From assembly GCA_038277395.1 (NCBI GenBank), contig CM076193.1, forward strand, positions 70,698,252-70,762,251: a DNA stretch of 64,000 nt. The letters run 5' to 3'. A model generated the notes under the pieces. That model saw nothing but the letters and a program-made list of their open reading frames with translations, was not told the DNA's origin and did no database searches. Positions 1 to 11,334 of this stretch are shown here, piece after piece (the stretch's first letter is position 1; every line of letters begins with the position of its first letter). Made by a program: the position numbers and the translations under genes. The stretch is from Dryocosmus kuriphilus (taxonomy: Eukaryota; Arthropoda; Insecta; Hymenoptera; Cynipidae).

Positions 1-896
1 GCAAAAGCTTCCAGATCGTTGCGGAGACTATTAAAGATAATATGCTGCCAGCAAAATTGGCATTCTTTGAGAATTTCAGACTGCCGCCCCTCCTGCTCCA
101 TTTTTATTTACGCCGCTATCTCTCATAGTTAGGGACACTATGGCCCGCTTCATAAAAAAGGATGTACTAGATAACGAGAAACTTGATCAAGTCAACGTGA
201 GAGATGAAAAGAATCTTCTGACAGCTAAGGAAATTGAGCTGTGCTTCGGTACTGGAAATTGGAAAAGCGATAGCAAGTTGTAAGAATTATACCAAAAAGG
301 ATATTCTCCAATTTCGCCAGGAATGTATAATTTGTTTGTAGTTTTTTATTTCAAAGCTTACGAAGCGATCTTCATTAAAGCATTCAATGACAAAAAAACA
401 TCGTGTGCTTGAATCCGGAAATAATAGCATCTGTCAAAGGCGGTGCTACGTACTTGAACCATTGTCTTGAAAAACTCGTTGATTCTAACTTGATGACCGG
501 ACGAATTGCCGATTGCGTCCAAAGAGAATATTCTGACTCTTGCAGTCAGGAATATGTTAAAGAAGAAATGCGATTATATTCTCGAAGTGAGAAGCGTTTG
601 GATATCTTTTGGATGGATTTGTTAGATAAACACTGCAAATGGGAAAACTTAAAGAATTTCACTAACATGGTTCTTATTCTGTCTCACGACAATGCCTTTT
701 TGGAATGAGGCTTTCTTGTTACATTCTGTGAAAAACGCACACTGTGTATACACGGAGGCCCTTGCAGAGGACAGAAAGCTTAAAGAAGCTAAGAAAAAAG
801 CAACAGAAGAAAAAAAAGTCAAACAATGCGAGGTTCAAGCTTTACAGGCTAAGAACCGTAAACTTGATGAAGAAAAATAAGTTCTTGCATCAGAAA
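1..896 (+). pseudogene. Relic of a hAT-like transposase C-terminal region
   Basis: Coding-like text on the plus strand runs across several frames with stops between them, so this is a broken gene that also runs off the left edge of the window. Pieces lie at about 3-116, 140-282, 403-708 and 720-880. The piece ending near 705 reads LILSHDNAFLE. This resembles the conserved SHGNA-ERGFS block near the C-terminus of a family of insect transposon-derived proteins that end in a hAT-type dimerisation region. The last piece is lysine- and glutamate-rich and looks like a coiled coil (AEDRKLKEAKKKATEEKK). No ends or target duplication can be seen. It could also be a remnant of a domesticated gene of the same family. 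I am fairly sure it is transposase-derived and unsure of the superfamily. Confidence 0.5.
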
Positions 897-1256
897 TAAA
901 AACTAAGAAGAAAGAACTAAAGGCATAGATTGTTTTATTATTTTATAGAATTTGTTTTAATTTTTAAAGTTAAAGCAATGATATAAGAAGAAGCTTATTT
1001 AGTTATCTACTTCATAAATTAAATTTTTATTATTATTATTAGTCGGCTAAATATATGCAATTGTTGTATACTTTGTACCTAAGTCAATCCAAAGAATGAT
1101 ATAAATTACTTTAATTTGTCAACGAAAAACAGAATAAAACATGTATTACAAAAGTTTTATTTTTATACTTTAATTTATAGTTTTATTACGTGCATATTTT
1201 AAGTTTATAAGTATTCCCATTTATATAGAAACAGAACAATTTTTAGGTCTGATATA
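897..1256. other. AT-rich spacer, nothing recognised
   Basis: This is AT-rich sequence with a short ATT run near 1030. I see no gene or repeat in it. The last two bases (TA, 1255-1256) are the left target duplication of the mariner that follows. Confidence 0.5.
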
Positions 1257-2160
1257 CGAGGTGTGATCAAAAAGTAAGGTGACTTTATTTTTATCAAAAA
1301 ATATTTATTTATTCATCAATATTGATGTTACCCCTTCAAAGTAATCCCCCTCGGATATAATACATTTGTGCCAGCGCTTTTTCCAAACCTCAAAGAATTT
1401 CTGATAAGCACTTTTTGGTACAGCCTTCAGCTCTTCCAGCGATGCGGTCTTTATCTCCTCAATCGTCGCAAAACGCCGTCCTTTCATGGGTCTTTTCAGT
1501 TTCGGAAACAGCAAAAAGTCGCAGGGAGCCAAATCTGGTGAATACGGTGGCTAAGGTGTTGTTATTGGCCAAAAAATTACGAACAAGCAATGACGTGTGA
1601 GCTGGCGGATTATCGTGGTGCAATAACCATGACTGGTTTTTCCACAATTCCGGACGTTTCTATCGTATTGCTTCACGCAAATGGCGCATAACTTCAAGGT
1701 AATACTCTTTATTAACTGTACGACCTTGTGGTAAGAACTTCTGATGCACTACGTCCTGATAATCGAAGAAAACGCTAAGCAAAACCTTGACATTTGACGT
1801 GCTGGGACGTCCAGGGCGAGCTTCGTCATTAACATCTTCTCGGCCTTCCTGAAAGAGCTGGTACCACTTATAAACATTTTTTTACTCAGAGTACACTCAC
1901 GGTATGCCACTGTCAACATTTCAAGTGTTTTGGAGCACTTAATTCTATTTTTTACACAAAATTGGATGAAAATCCTTTGATCCACTTGAAACACTTCTAA
2001 CCTCTATGCCTCTTACAAACAAACAAAAAATGCTATATAGCTGAAACTGTACACATATGTTTGGGACGAGTGTACCAACATAAGAAAAAAAGAAAACGAA
2101 TATGGACTGTACGCATCCCGCGAAATTCAAAAAGTCACCTTACTTTTTGATCACACCTCG
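1257..2160 (-). mobile_element. Mariner element, internally deleted, with perfect 30-bp inverted ends
   Basis: Bases 1257-1286 (starting CGAGGTGTGATCAAAAAGTA) are the exact reverse complement of 2131-2160. The element is flanked by TA on both sides (1255-1256 and 2161-2162), the duplication expected for Tc1/mariner. At 904 bp it is shorter than the roughly 1.3 kb usual for mariner. The transposase remnant on the minus strand lacks its middle, so this is a deletion derivative. The perfect ends suggest a fairly young copy that could still be moved by a transposase supplied elsewhere. Confidence 0.9.
1305..1994 (-). pseudogene. Mariner transposase remnant (N- and C-terminal parts only)
   Basis: Read on the minus strand, 1749-1994 gives the N-terminal helix-turn-helix-like part (VDQRIFIQFCVKNRIKCSKT, then text ending in a W-Q-F stretch). 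The frame then passes directly to the C-terminal half. At about 1459-1647 there is HDNPPAHTSLLVRNFLANN, the second-aspartate block of the D,D34D catalytic triad. At 1305-1532 there is MAPCDFLLFPKLK, the third-aspartate block, followed by the usual mariner tail with a W-KRW-KCI motif. At least two frame changes separate the pieces. Roughly the middle third of a 345-residue protein, including the first catalytic aspartate, is missing. It cannot encode an active enzyme. Confidence 0.8.
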
Positions 2161-2246
2161 TATGTATATTTCGAGTAATTTTTACAAAGTCTGTGGGAAA
2201 TGTACGGCAATTTTATCACACGTCTTCACTGGACACCCTGTATAGG

Positions 2247-4090
2247 TCTACAATAGGGTCAGAAAGCTTGCATGACGTCAACAATGATAATGGAACTAGA
2301 GTAATAAACTTTGCAGCTTCAAAGGACCTCGTTGTCAAAAGCACATATTTTCATCACTCACAATCAGATTGATCATGTTTTAATTGACAGAAGACGTCAT
2401 ACAAACATTCTCGATGTAAGATCGTACAGGGGAGCGGATTTAAATTCAGACCACTTTCTCGTGATAGTGAAACTAAGATCTAGACTAGCGTTAAGTAAGA
2501 AAACTAGCAATATGAAAAAGGTGATAAAGGCAGCCGCGAAACTTACTATAGGTTTCAAGAAAGTAACCAAAAGCAAACCGTGGTTCGACGAAGAGTGAAA
2601 ACTATGGTTTGAAAAGCGAAGAGAGGCTAAACTCGGTATCTCGAGATTGGTAAAAGTACAAATAGGCTTTACAGGTCCAGGAAAAGGGAGTAGGAAAAGA
2701 ATAAGATTCTAGCAATAGAAACGCATAATAAACAAAATAACCCGCGTGCGTTGTACGTGGGAATAAATTTTATAAGGAAAGGCTTTCAAAATAGAACAGA
2801 AGTAATGAAGGACGAAAATGGCAACCAAGTAGCCAATGCGGCAAAGAGACTAAATTTATGGAAAAATTATTTTGATAAGCTACTGAACGTATGCGAAGCC
2901 CCTGTTGAAGATAATCTCGTTTAAATCCACACTACTGATCTACTAATGGATGGGCCTACTGATAAAGAAATAGAAATGGCTCTAAAGAAGTTGAAAAATA
3001 ACAAAGCCGCGGGCATCGACGACCTACCGTCATAAGTAATAAAAAATGGGGGCCCTTGCCGCACAAGGAAAATTTATAAATTAATACGCGCAATCTGAAA
3101 AACAGAACGCATACCAGAGGAATGGAATACCTCTATTATTATATGCATTTTTTAAAAAGGCGATAAAACGAACTGTAACAATTATCGGGGAATTTCACCT
3201 GTGCCTTCGTGCTGGAAGATCCTGTCCAATGTAATCTTAAGTAGACTAACCCCTTTTGCCGAGGAAATGATTGGGGATTACCAGTGTGAATTCCGTCGAA
3301 ACCGCTCTACAAGTGATCAAAAGTTTACAATTAGACAACTGTTAGAAAGAAATGTGAATTTAATGAAGCAATACATCAGCTATTTATCGATTGCAAAAAA
3401 GCTTACAACTCTATTATACGCGCACGAATGCAGTGGATTCTAGAGTTCTTGGGTGTACCAAGGAAACTGGTTTGACATATCGAAGTTTGCTTAAACGGCA
3501 GTGGGGGTAGCATACGCGTAAATGGAATTTTATCTGAAAAGTTTTTGATCCCGATATCCTGAAACAGGGCGATGTGCTTTCTTGCATCCTTTTCACCTTA
3601 GTTTTAGAATACGTGGTTAGACAAGTACAAACGAATCTGTCCGGTACTACCCTCAATGGGATAATACAAATTCTGGGATATGCAGATGATCTCGAGTTAC
3701 TCGGGGATGATAAAGAAACGGTAGCTAAAAATGCAGAAATCTTGTTCACAAAAGTCAAGGAAATAAGTTTAGAAGTTAGCGAATCGAAGACAAAATATTT
3801 TACTGTCGACAGATCAGAACAAAGTAATGAAGAGGGGGATCTAATTGCCGAAAATATGAAGTTTGAAGGAGCTAATGAGTTTAAATACCTGGGGACTATT
3901 ATAACTAGCGGCAATAACATTAAAACGGAAATCAACAGGCGACTGCACGCTGGCAATGGGTGCTACTATACAACAAATGAGCTGCATGCTATCTGCATGC
4001 TATCACGTCCTTTAATTCTACGACAACTGAGTTTGTTCATCTCGAGACGCAATGTTTTAACATTAAAAAATACGTCCGTAATTCTGAACT
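2247..4090 (+). pseudogene. Decayed LINE (non-LTR retrotransposon): endonuclease and reverse transcriptase
   Basis: In the 2311-2598 frame the text NQIDHVLIDRRRHTN and DLNSDHFLVIVKLR matches the C-terminal part of an apurinic-type endonuclease of a LINE ORF2. From about 2950 reverse-transcriptase text follows in broken frames: an NNKAAGIDDLP-type block near 3000, a KGDK-NCNNYRGIS block near 3160-3200, a YQCEFRRNRSTSDQ block near 3280, and YADD at 3679-3690, the catalytic site. Stops and frame changes occur every few hundred bases. The 5' end of ORF2 and any ORF1 are absent. The style is like RTE- or CFDP2-type insect LINEs, but I cannot fix the clade by eye. No poly-A tail or target duplication is clear. 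Confidence 0.75.
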
Positions 4091-4549
4091 AAAAGACGAA
4101 TCCCAATTATTATATATAGAGATGTTTGAGCTGCTTGTTTTTAAAACTGAGGTGTACTCACTTAAAACCTACAATTTAAACTATAAGAAAAAAATTGTAG
4201 CTGTAATTGGTTAATAATTATTAACTGATATACTTATCTTTTTCCCATTCTTTTTCAGCGTAGCATGCAAGCACTTCACTTCCTTCAACTCTCTTAATTA
4301 TTATTCGAATTAAAAAAATTATTGAGTATTATGCATTGTTTTTGTGTCATTAGACATCCCAGTTTCTTAAAAAATATGCACTATCCATGTATTCATTGCA
4401 ACTTGTGTACAAAAAAATGGATCGCAAACCTTGATTTCTTATTGAAATTTGACAATTTTCAGCCAAAGACTCGCCGTAAGACTCATGCCTCTTGCTGTAA
4501 AAGCTCAGCAATCTGCAGTCTCAGTGCTTCTCAGCTTTAATTTAAGGGG
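4091..4549. other. AT-rich spacer, nothing recognised
   Basis: I see no coding frame with family features and no repeat here. Short open frames are present but start without context and resemble nothing I know. Confidence 0.4.
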
Positions 4550-6198
4550 TTATACATGTGGTATACTATAGGGCGTGCAAATTCCCCAGTATCTCATCAA
4601 GAATATTAAATTTTTCACGTTTTTCGAAATTGTTTTCGGCTTTTGAGTGTAAAATGCGAAGTTGATGCAACATAGGAGAGTGTTTCTTCCCTCATGTGCA
4701 GTACAGGGGCATTCTTCTTCCGCAAAATGAAAAACTTTATTGACTCCTAATTCATACATTCCAACACATACTTTGACTGCATTGTCGGCGCATTTCTCCG
4801 ACATTTCTCTGGACTTACTCAATCCCGAAATTTCTCGTCCATATATTATATTTATCGGAACCTCATAGAGTATTCACCCATTCCGCAACCAGAATGACCC
4901 TTCCGGGCTTCAAAAAACTTTACAAATCTTATTTTCTTTCAGTCAGAACCGATACACTGAAGATTAGCGGAATTTTGAGCAACCCTACATGTTTCAACAT
5001 TTTTTTGTACCCATCTGGAACAGCCTTAAAGGATACAGACCTCACAAGTTTTCCAAACTAGTTCAGTTCTGTCAAAAAACATAGACCTCACATTCCCTTG
5101 AGCATAGCCCTTGCTTCTATCCGCCTTCCGCCAATTTTCCTCCCTTGCACCCTTTATCCAGGATGAGTTTCACGTTTATAGAAACCCGGTTTGTCGTAAT
5201 TGTCTCTTTGAATCTCTAAATGTATTAATAGCATAAGCGGCCATGGACGTATCGTTACTTTGTTTGGAATATCCAAACTCTAATTTAGATTTTATTTCGT
5301 GCTGAGTAGACTTGACAGACTTGTTGGAAGTCGCCCTCTTCTTCTTTTTCCCAGGTCCCACCAATCTCGTATAGTCTCTCTTAGGCAGGTTTCGATAAAA
5401 AATGCAGTCTGTTTCCTGGTAGGTTTAACTGCATTCCAAAAATCTTTTAGTTCCTCCAGGAACTTAATAGGAGAATTGCCTTCGTAAAAATTGATGTTTT
5501 AGGCGTGAGCTTTAGTTTACTCTTCGTTAAATTTAGATTCGATGAGCTTGCATTGTTTCGTTGCATAGTTAGGACACTGTCTTCCAACTGCAACCGTCTT
5601 TCTTCTACCCCTAGAATTCCTTAGGCGTTTCTTAATACTGCTTCTTCAGTCGTTTCGAGTAAGCGTCTACTAGATGTAGTGGTGGGCTAAGTGAAATCCC
5701 CGAGTCGCCCTCCTACAAAGTGAAAACAAACGCACTTAGTGCATCTGTCTGAGCGATCTTACTTGGCTTGTTGTTTCCGACAGCATCCTGCTCCCTGAAT
5801 CCACAATTTCTTCACGAAGTTCAGCTGCTGCTCTCTCTATTTTCCGATCGACCCTTTCGAATCTAAATAGGAGATCCAGAGCATCTCGACAAAGTTTATC
5901 ATAATCCCTCTTCAGATCATTAAATTTGTCTGAGACGCTCGTGCCATGAGATGTTCTATTTCTTTCTCTGTTAGGGTTATCGCTAAAAATAGAAACAAAT
6001 TCTTCATGTAAACTTCTTTGTCTCTCTCGATCTGTTGTTCCAGGTACAGTTCCAGTATTGTGCGTCGGTGCACGTAGAGTGTAATCTCCGAGGTTGATCG
6101 AAGATAAGGGTGGTGCGGTTGCCCTCTGCTCTACATTTACCTACGTATATTATGCTCTGGAATTCAGCATTATCGACGCGTTTGAGAGAATAAGTCAT
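4550..6198 (-). pseudogene. Decayed Ty3/gypsy-type gag, relative of the gag at 60.7-61.2 kb
   Basis: On the minus strand 5176-5498 is open and reads NFYEGNSPIKFLEELKDFW, then a W-W pair, then KSKLEFGYSKQSNDTSMAAY. The gag of the LTR element at 54,277-63,451 has the same plan: FNGEGSPVKYLRQLEQYW, a conserved W, then KKKLEFGTYQAGQDRTRAEY. Upstream in gag order (about 5705-6150, a second open minus-strand frame) is a charged, helical stretch containing DKFNDLKRDYDKLCRDALDL. This corresponds in position to the coiled N-terminal half of such gag proteins. Stops separate the pieces, and the text below 5170 is too decayed to name. I infer an old capsid gene of an LTR retrotransposon; its LTRs are not visible. 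Confidence 0.55.
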
Positions 6199-6489
6199 CG
6201 TGATCGTAATTCAGATTTTTCCTTTTTATTCTTCGTATTTTTTGTTTATTTTTTTTTTTATCAATCTTTCGCCTCTGAGTCTCTGGTTACTCTCACATCG
6301 ATTCGTGTACAAATCATTTAAACTTTGTTTTGAAGATTCTATCTTTATGTTATTTTTTATTCCTAAGTCTCACTTTATCGCGAGTCACTATAGATAACTA
6401 TAGCAGAGATCATAATCAGTCTGTATCACATTTAAAATGAAACCAGTGATAGCGCAAATCTAACAAAAACAAAAATATCAATACAAGGC
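6199..6489. other. T-rich spacer, nothing recognised
   Basis: This is T-rich sequence with runs of T around 6240-6260. I see no gene or repeat in it. Confidence 0.4.
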
Positions 6490-6965
6490 AGCTTAGGTAG
6501 CGTACGCCGTGAGAGAAAGATAATAACGGTAGCCAGGAATAGCTTACACCGCTTTTATTCACAAGCGTTCTGAAAGCTGAGATAGCATAGCCTGAGAATA
6601 AAATCCGTCACATGTCCAAATCCGGGACGGCATACTTAGGAATAAGGCTTAAATGTATTTTCAAGAACCCTTACAGCGTATCCAGAAATAAATGCCTGGA
6701 TACTACTACTTTCTAGAGTATAGGCAACGTACCCGCAAAACATACTTCATAAAACAAATATCTAGAGCTGGAGCCTTGGTCAGCATCCCAGCTATTGAAT
6801 TTTGGTACTATTTTCTAAAGCGCAGGCGACGCAGCGTATCCAGAAAATGTACTACACAAAAGGGGAAATAAAGTTGAAGCCTTGGCGGCATGCATATATA
6901 ACGCATTTCAGAAAGAGAACTGGAGCCTTAAACAACGTACCCAGTAACCAAAAAATGAACTTTTT
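6490..6965 (+). repeat. Divergent tandem repeat, unit about 50 bp
   Basis: A motif like CAGCGTATCCAGAAATAAA recurs with changes at about 6497, 6580, 6627, 6673, 6724, 6779, 6832, 6888 and 6935. Spacings are mostly 46-56 bases. Between copies a second shared phrase like GGAGCCTTGG is seen in several units. Only 6673 and 6832 are close matches; the others share roughly half the bases. This is what an old, decayed minisatellite would look like. It carries no convincing protein. Confidence 0.5.
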
Positions 6966-8049
6966 ACTTTCAGATGACGTCGCAGAGAAAATATGCGTCG
7001 TCGCGACTCGCCGAGCTAGTATCGTAGCTTTCAAGTTGGTCCCTCATCGACACCTCGCCTGGTGAACCTCGTTCGCCGACTGACTGCGGATCGGTCTCTT
7101 AGCTCTTTAGCGCATGATGGAAACAAACGCCTTCATTACCACCTTTCTTTAATTAGAGAACTGCCCCGTAAGCCAATAGTGACTGTTTCAAAATATTCTG
7201 ACGAAACTTAATATTTTTGCTTATAACAGTTGTTATAAACAATAAAGTAATAGAGTCCATGAACAATAAACAATGTCATTAGTTGTTTTTTTGCAACAGT
7301 TTTAGTCAAAATTATACAACCGGATAGGTCTGGATGGTATTTTATTGAGAAGTGAACATTCTAGACGATTTACTCTCAAAACTAGCCATCTGATAACAAT
7401 ATTTACGACGAGAAGTTTTCAATCGAGCGGAATATTTCTTTTTTATGCCAAGAAATCTGACCTCCAAATAGACTGCGCTTTTCGAACCAAAAGTACATTC
7501 CAGCACTTTTCGACTCCCATATAGTAACATTACCTAGCTTTACGTGTCCGAAACTTTATAACACGGAGAAAAATTGAGAGTTTGTGCAGGTACATTCTAG
7601 TAAAAAAGCAGCGAGTGCAAAGGCTTTAGGTTGACATTGGTTGAAGTTTACAGTTCGGAAAGTGCAGTTCTGATTTATGTGAATTGCGGTACTTGTCGAC
7701 AGTTCGAATTTGTCTCACCTCTGACTCGTGATGCAAACTTCACATTAATCCACAACTTCACACTAGCCCGTACTAAAACCGGCTGGGAATTTCAAAATCG
7801 TCTTCAAAATCCATACGGAAATCACTTTATCGTCTACTCAATATTCCATGCTGAATCAAGCTGGAAACGAAATCTGGCAGTTTTAACTTGGAATTTAAGT
7901 ACAAAAATACACTCAATTTCCTCACTGAATATTTTTCGGACATAGTATAATATGTTCTTTTTCAGACGGTTATATTCAGTGTTTATTTATACTCTCTCCC
8001 TTTTACGGGTTTGAGAGTCATTACATAACCAACACATCTTTACATCCAG
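6966..8049. other. Spacer, nothing recognised
   Basis: Open frames are present, the longest at 7631-7945 on the plus strand. That frame has no ATG at its start, no known motif and no support from context, so I do not call it a gene. Confidence 0.35.
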
Positions 8050-9376
8050 CGCAGATTTTACAAATACTTATTCCTATACCTTATCCTATATGTACATAAC
8101 TTCTTAACCTTTAATCTAAATCTACGCACTGCCGCTCAAGACCTTGGGCTTCCGTTTCCTCTCGCCATTTCCATTCTATTGATGGTACATTAATCCTCGA
8201 CTCTACTGACTTTTCTTTTGCCTTTATACGAATCACTTTGGCTCTTCTTTACCCTGTATGACCATCTTTTTCTCTCAGCCTTTCCAATTTCTTCATCCAT
8301 CCCTACCACATTCCAAAAAACTACTTTAATCCCTTTTTCGCACATTCTTTCCCTTCTCCTCACATTCTTCCTCTTATCTCATTCGCAAACCGCGGCGTTT
8401 CTACTCTGTTCTTAGTCACCTCTGCTCCCCTTCGACCTTGAGACCGCTCACCTATTTTCAAGTCCTCTCTCTCTTCGTCCCATATCCACACCGTCTCATT
8501 CACCCACATCTCTCCCAAACCAAACTCTATTCCCTTTTCTCCTCTCCTGCCAAGCCCTCTCTCCAATTAATCATCTTTTTCTTCTCTCCCTCCATGTCAT
8601 ATCTTCATCAACTCTTTCTTTTCTTCCCCTATCACCTTCTTTTTCCTCATTACCTCTCTCCTCTCCACTTCACTTCCCAGCTTGACTACGTATATCCTCG
8701 CTTTTTCTCCTGTCTAGTTGCCCAACCCCTTTATCTCCTGCACCCTGACATTTACCCCTATGTCCCTCAAAAGTTTCTCTACATCCTTCTTTCTCGTTTC
8801 GCTTTCTAATTGCAATCATCTCATAACGATATTTCTCCTTTTCTTTTCCCTTTCAAACCCCTCCATTTTCCTTTCTAACCCACGTACTCTACTTTTCATT
8901 CTCTCATTCTCCTCTCTCAAGTTCACATCTCCCTCTTCCCCGTCCCCACTACCTATCTCCTTACGATTCACTTGACGTTCAGCTCTGCATTCTAAGTTAC
9001 GTATCCTCTCTTCTACCTGCCTTATTACCTTTTTCCCCTCTTCCTGCTCTTTTCTCCGTCCCTCCTCCAACCCCTCTAATTTTTGCCATACTTTTTCTAT
9101 CTCTTTCTTCCAGCACTTTTCCCATTTCTCCCATTTCTCTTTTATCTTTATGACTATTCCCTCTGTTCCCCTCCCACGTTCCTTTTCTTCCGCTAGCCCT
9201 CTACTCAGTACCTTCTCTAACTCTCGGAACATATTTTCCATTGTGTCTTTTGTCTTATCTATAGCCTTATCCATGGCATTACTTGACTCTAACACCTTAT
9301 CAATTGACTTACAAAACTCTAATCTCTCTGCGTCGCCCCCACTAGCCCCGCCTGCCTGGCTCGCCATTTTATTCAT
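8050..9376 (-). pseudogene. LINE ORF1 and start of ORF2 (coiled-coil RNA-binding type), truncated
   Basis: On the minus strand an ATG frame runs from 9376 to 8816 (186 residues). It has a long charged coiled coil and ends with REENERMKSRVRGLERKMEG then KKRRNIVMR. This is the pattern of LINE ORF1 proteins, in which a coiled coil leads into an RNA-recognition-like domain. The frame then breaks. At 8360-8566 in another frame there is EFGLGEMWVNETVWIWDEER, compatible with the rest of ORF1. Near 8285-8340 the text EKGIKVVFWNVVGMDEE is the first motif of an apurinic-type endonuclease, the start of ORF2. Nothing recognisable of ORF2 follows, so the element is cut off or deleted there. The sequence is strongly CT-rich on the plus strand. 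Confidence 0.65.
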
Positions 9377-9930
9377 TGCACACTGGGTCCAGTCTCTAAT
9401 TCCTTTCTTCGGGCAAGTATTGCCCTCTGACGTTCTGTTGCCTTGGTCTCCTCGTAATCGCCCTGGTTACCCTGTGGCCTGCTACTCTCCTACCTTACCC
9501 GGTTATCAACTTCTCGCTTCGCTCCCCACGCTACCCTCACCCTCCCTTTATCCTTCGCAATATTTTCACACAAAAAGACAGTATAGTAATTAACAATAAC
9601 CAGACCTTACCTCACCATCTGTCTTCCCAGTCTCTTACAACTTCACTACGCTACTCTCTGTCCACCAATCCAACCAACTAACGTAACTTACTAACTAACT
9701 TCAAAACTAACCTCACTCTTCAGCATGTACCATTTTTCTCACTTTTTCCCTTCTTTCACCTTCCGCGACCCTTCCACTCATTCCTCCCACATACCAACTG
9801 CCATAACTCTACTCACAACCCTTTTTTTTCACCCCACACAACACTATTGACCTCTAAAGCCAAAACGATCGCTCAAATTCCTACACCCATCCCATCACTA
9901 TCAGCGCTGGAAACGGAAGCCTGCAGAAGG
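9377..9930 (-). other. Probable 5' leader of the LINE, pyrimidine-rich on the plus strand
   Basis: The strand bias of the ORF1 region continues to about 9900 and then stops abruptly. I infer that this is the untranslated leader of the same minus-strand LINE. A short phrase (GGAAACGGAAGCC near 9908) resembles, in reverse complement, GGCTTCCGTTTCC near 8147, but I cannot show an element boundary from it. Confidence 0.35.
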
Positions 9931-10254
9931 TAACACATTTTTTTATTTTTACAGACATTATCTATCAATTTCATATTCTTATATCTTGGAATGCTCATTT
10001 CTTTAAATAAGTTAATTAACTATGATGGGAATTCACATTTAAGTAAGGCTTAAAAACATTACAAATTTTTGGTGATTACAGAAAATATTAATAAATCTAA
10101 AAAATGTTGAGATTTTCACTGTTCATGAAATAGTTTCTTATAGATGCCTTCGATTTTTGTTTATTTTCTACAAATTTATACAAGCTTTGTCCTATTGGGG
10201 ACAAAAATTCAAAAATTGTTTCATATGTATATACTGAGTGTCCCATTTTAATTA
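9931..10254. other. AT-rich spacer, nothing recognised
   Basis: I see no gene or clear repeat here. Confidence 0.4.
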
Positions 10255-10590
10255 ATCCAGGCTAATATCTCGTAAGATAAGCAAGATATTGAAAAACTTT
10301 TCGAACAAAAGTTGTAGGGCTTGAATGGGACTAGCTGTCCTTATAGGTCAGTGTCTAACTCAGAGCCTGATTATGGGTCCACTCATGCCCAAAGTAATTT
10401 TTTTAAAGGACAAACCTAACTTTTTAACACAGATTTAAATTGTAAGCAATAAAATAAACATTTTTTGTTCATGGAAATTTTTTGATAATACCTCTTTAAC
10501 AAGCCCAAAAGTAAGATTGAAGGTTCTCGTAAGATAAAAAAGATATTGAAAAAGTTTTTGGACAAAAGTTGCAAGGTTCAAGGGGTGACA
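10255..10590 (+). repeat. Two dispersed copies of a short repeat
   Basis: The phrase CTCGTAAGATAAGCAAGATA followed by TTGAAAAACTTTTCGAACAA starts near 10269. It recurs with a few changes starting near 10523 (CTCGTAAGATAAAAAAGATA). Both are followed by AAAGTTG and then AAGG or AGGG text. The two copies lie about 254 bases apart. This is probably part of a non-autonomous element, but I see no ends. Confidence 0.4.
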
Positions 10591-10857
10591 TCCAATGGTA
10601 AACGTGAACTTAACATGGACGACCTTTGTTAGTGATGTGCAAAGTGATTTCGAGTTGGGTCACGTGAAGTTGCCTTCAGTTTGAGTTTCGAGTTCGCAAC
10701 CCAGCTCAAAAAGAATGAAAATTCGATTCGACTTGAAGAACCGAAAACACGTTTCCACTCAAATCTGTGAAAATTCACTGGAAATCAGTTAGTTCATGAA
10801 AATTTCTGTCGTATTTCACTGTATTTTTATGTAGAACACCTACTAAAATTTTAGTAA

Positions 10858-10865
10858 CATTATCT
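10858..10865. other. Left target-site duplication of the Merlin element
   Basis: CATTATCT here is repeated exactly at 14202-14209, directly outside the two terminal inverted repeats. Eight bases is the duplication size expected for Merlin/IS1016-type elements. Confidence 0.85.
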
Positions 10866-11166
10866 GGATATACTTCCGAAAAGGGCATATGTCCGATTTT
10901 TTTCGGGCTCCGTGTACTTATGTATTTTGACGCGCTGATTACGAATATGATAGTGAAAATTGGCGACTAGTCGATTTTCATTGTAAAAACCATGAAAAAC
11001 TCATAAAAATCATGTTTTTTTGCGTTTATCTCAGCTAATATGCAAAATAACAAAAAATATTTTAAATAAAAGTTGTAGATCTCGTCGAAACACACTTTTT
11101 TTTGTTCAAAACATTTTTTCGTACGAGTGATAGTTTTCGAGAAAATCAACGATATATTGATTTTTT
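10866..11166 (+). repeat. Left terminal inverted repeat of the Merlin element
   Basis: It begins GGATATACTTCCGAAAAGGG. The right end read in reverse begins GGGTGTACTTCCGAAAAGGA, and similarity continues for about 300 bases with scattered differences and small indels. Confidence 0.85.
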
Positions 11167-11211
11167 TATTATTAAAACACCCATAAACCATGCTTCTTCA
11201 CATTCTAAATG

Positions 11212-11334
11212 CATGGAATGGTAAACGAAATATTAAAGGGAAATGGCAAAGGGAATGGTTAAAGAAAATGGTAAAGAGAAATGGTAAAAGGAATGGTAAA
11301 GGGATATGGTAAAGGGAATGGTAAAGGGAAATGG
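11212..11334 (+). repeat. Minisatellite, unit about 12 bp, left block
   Basis: Units like ATGGTAAAGGGA are repeated with changes. The same array continues at 12039-12422. The two blocks were one array before the nested element inserted. Open frames through these repeats are by-products of the repeat period. Confidence 0.8.

Noticed and set aside
3414..3956. Minus-strand frame of 180 codons
   Set aside because: It is the antisense of the LINE reverse transcriptase, whose YADD site lies on the plus strand.
6802..7065. Plus-strand frame of 87 codons
   Set aside because: No ATG, no known motif, overlaps the divergent tandem repeat.
7631..7945. Plus-strand frame of 104 codons
   Set aside because: First codon is TTG, no ATG near the start, no recognised features and no context.
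9931..10254. 5' end of another retroelement
   Set aside because: No coding text, no repeat partner and no primer site.
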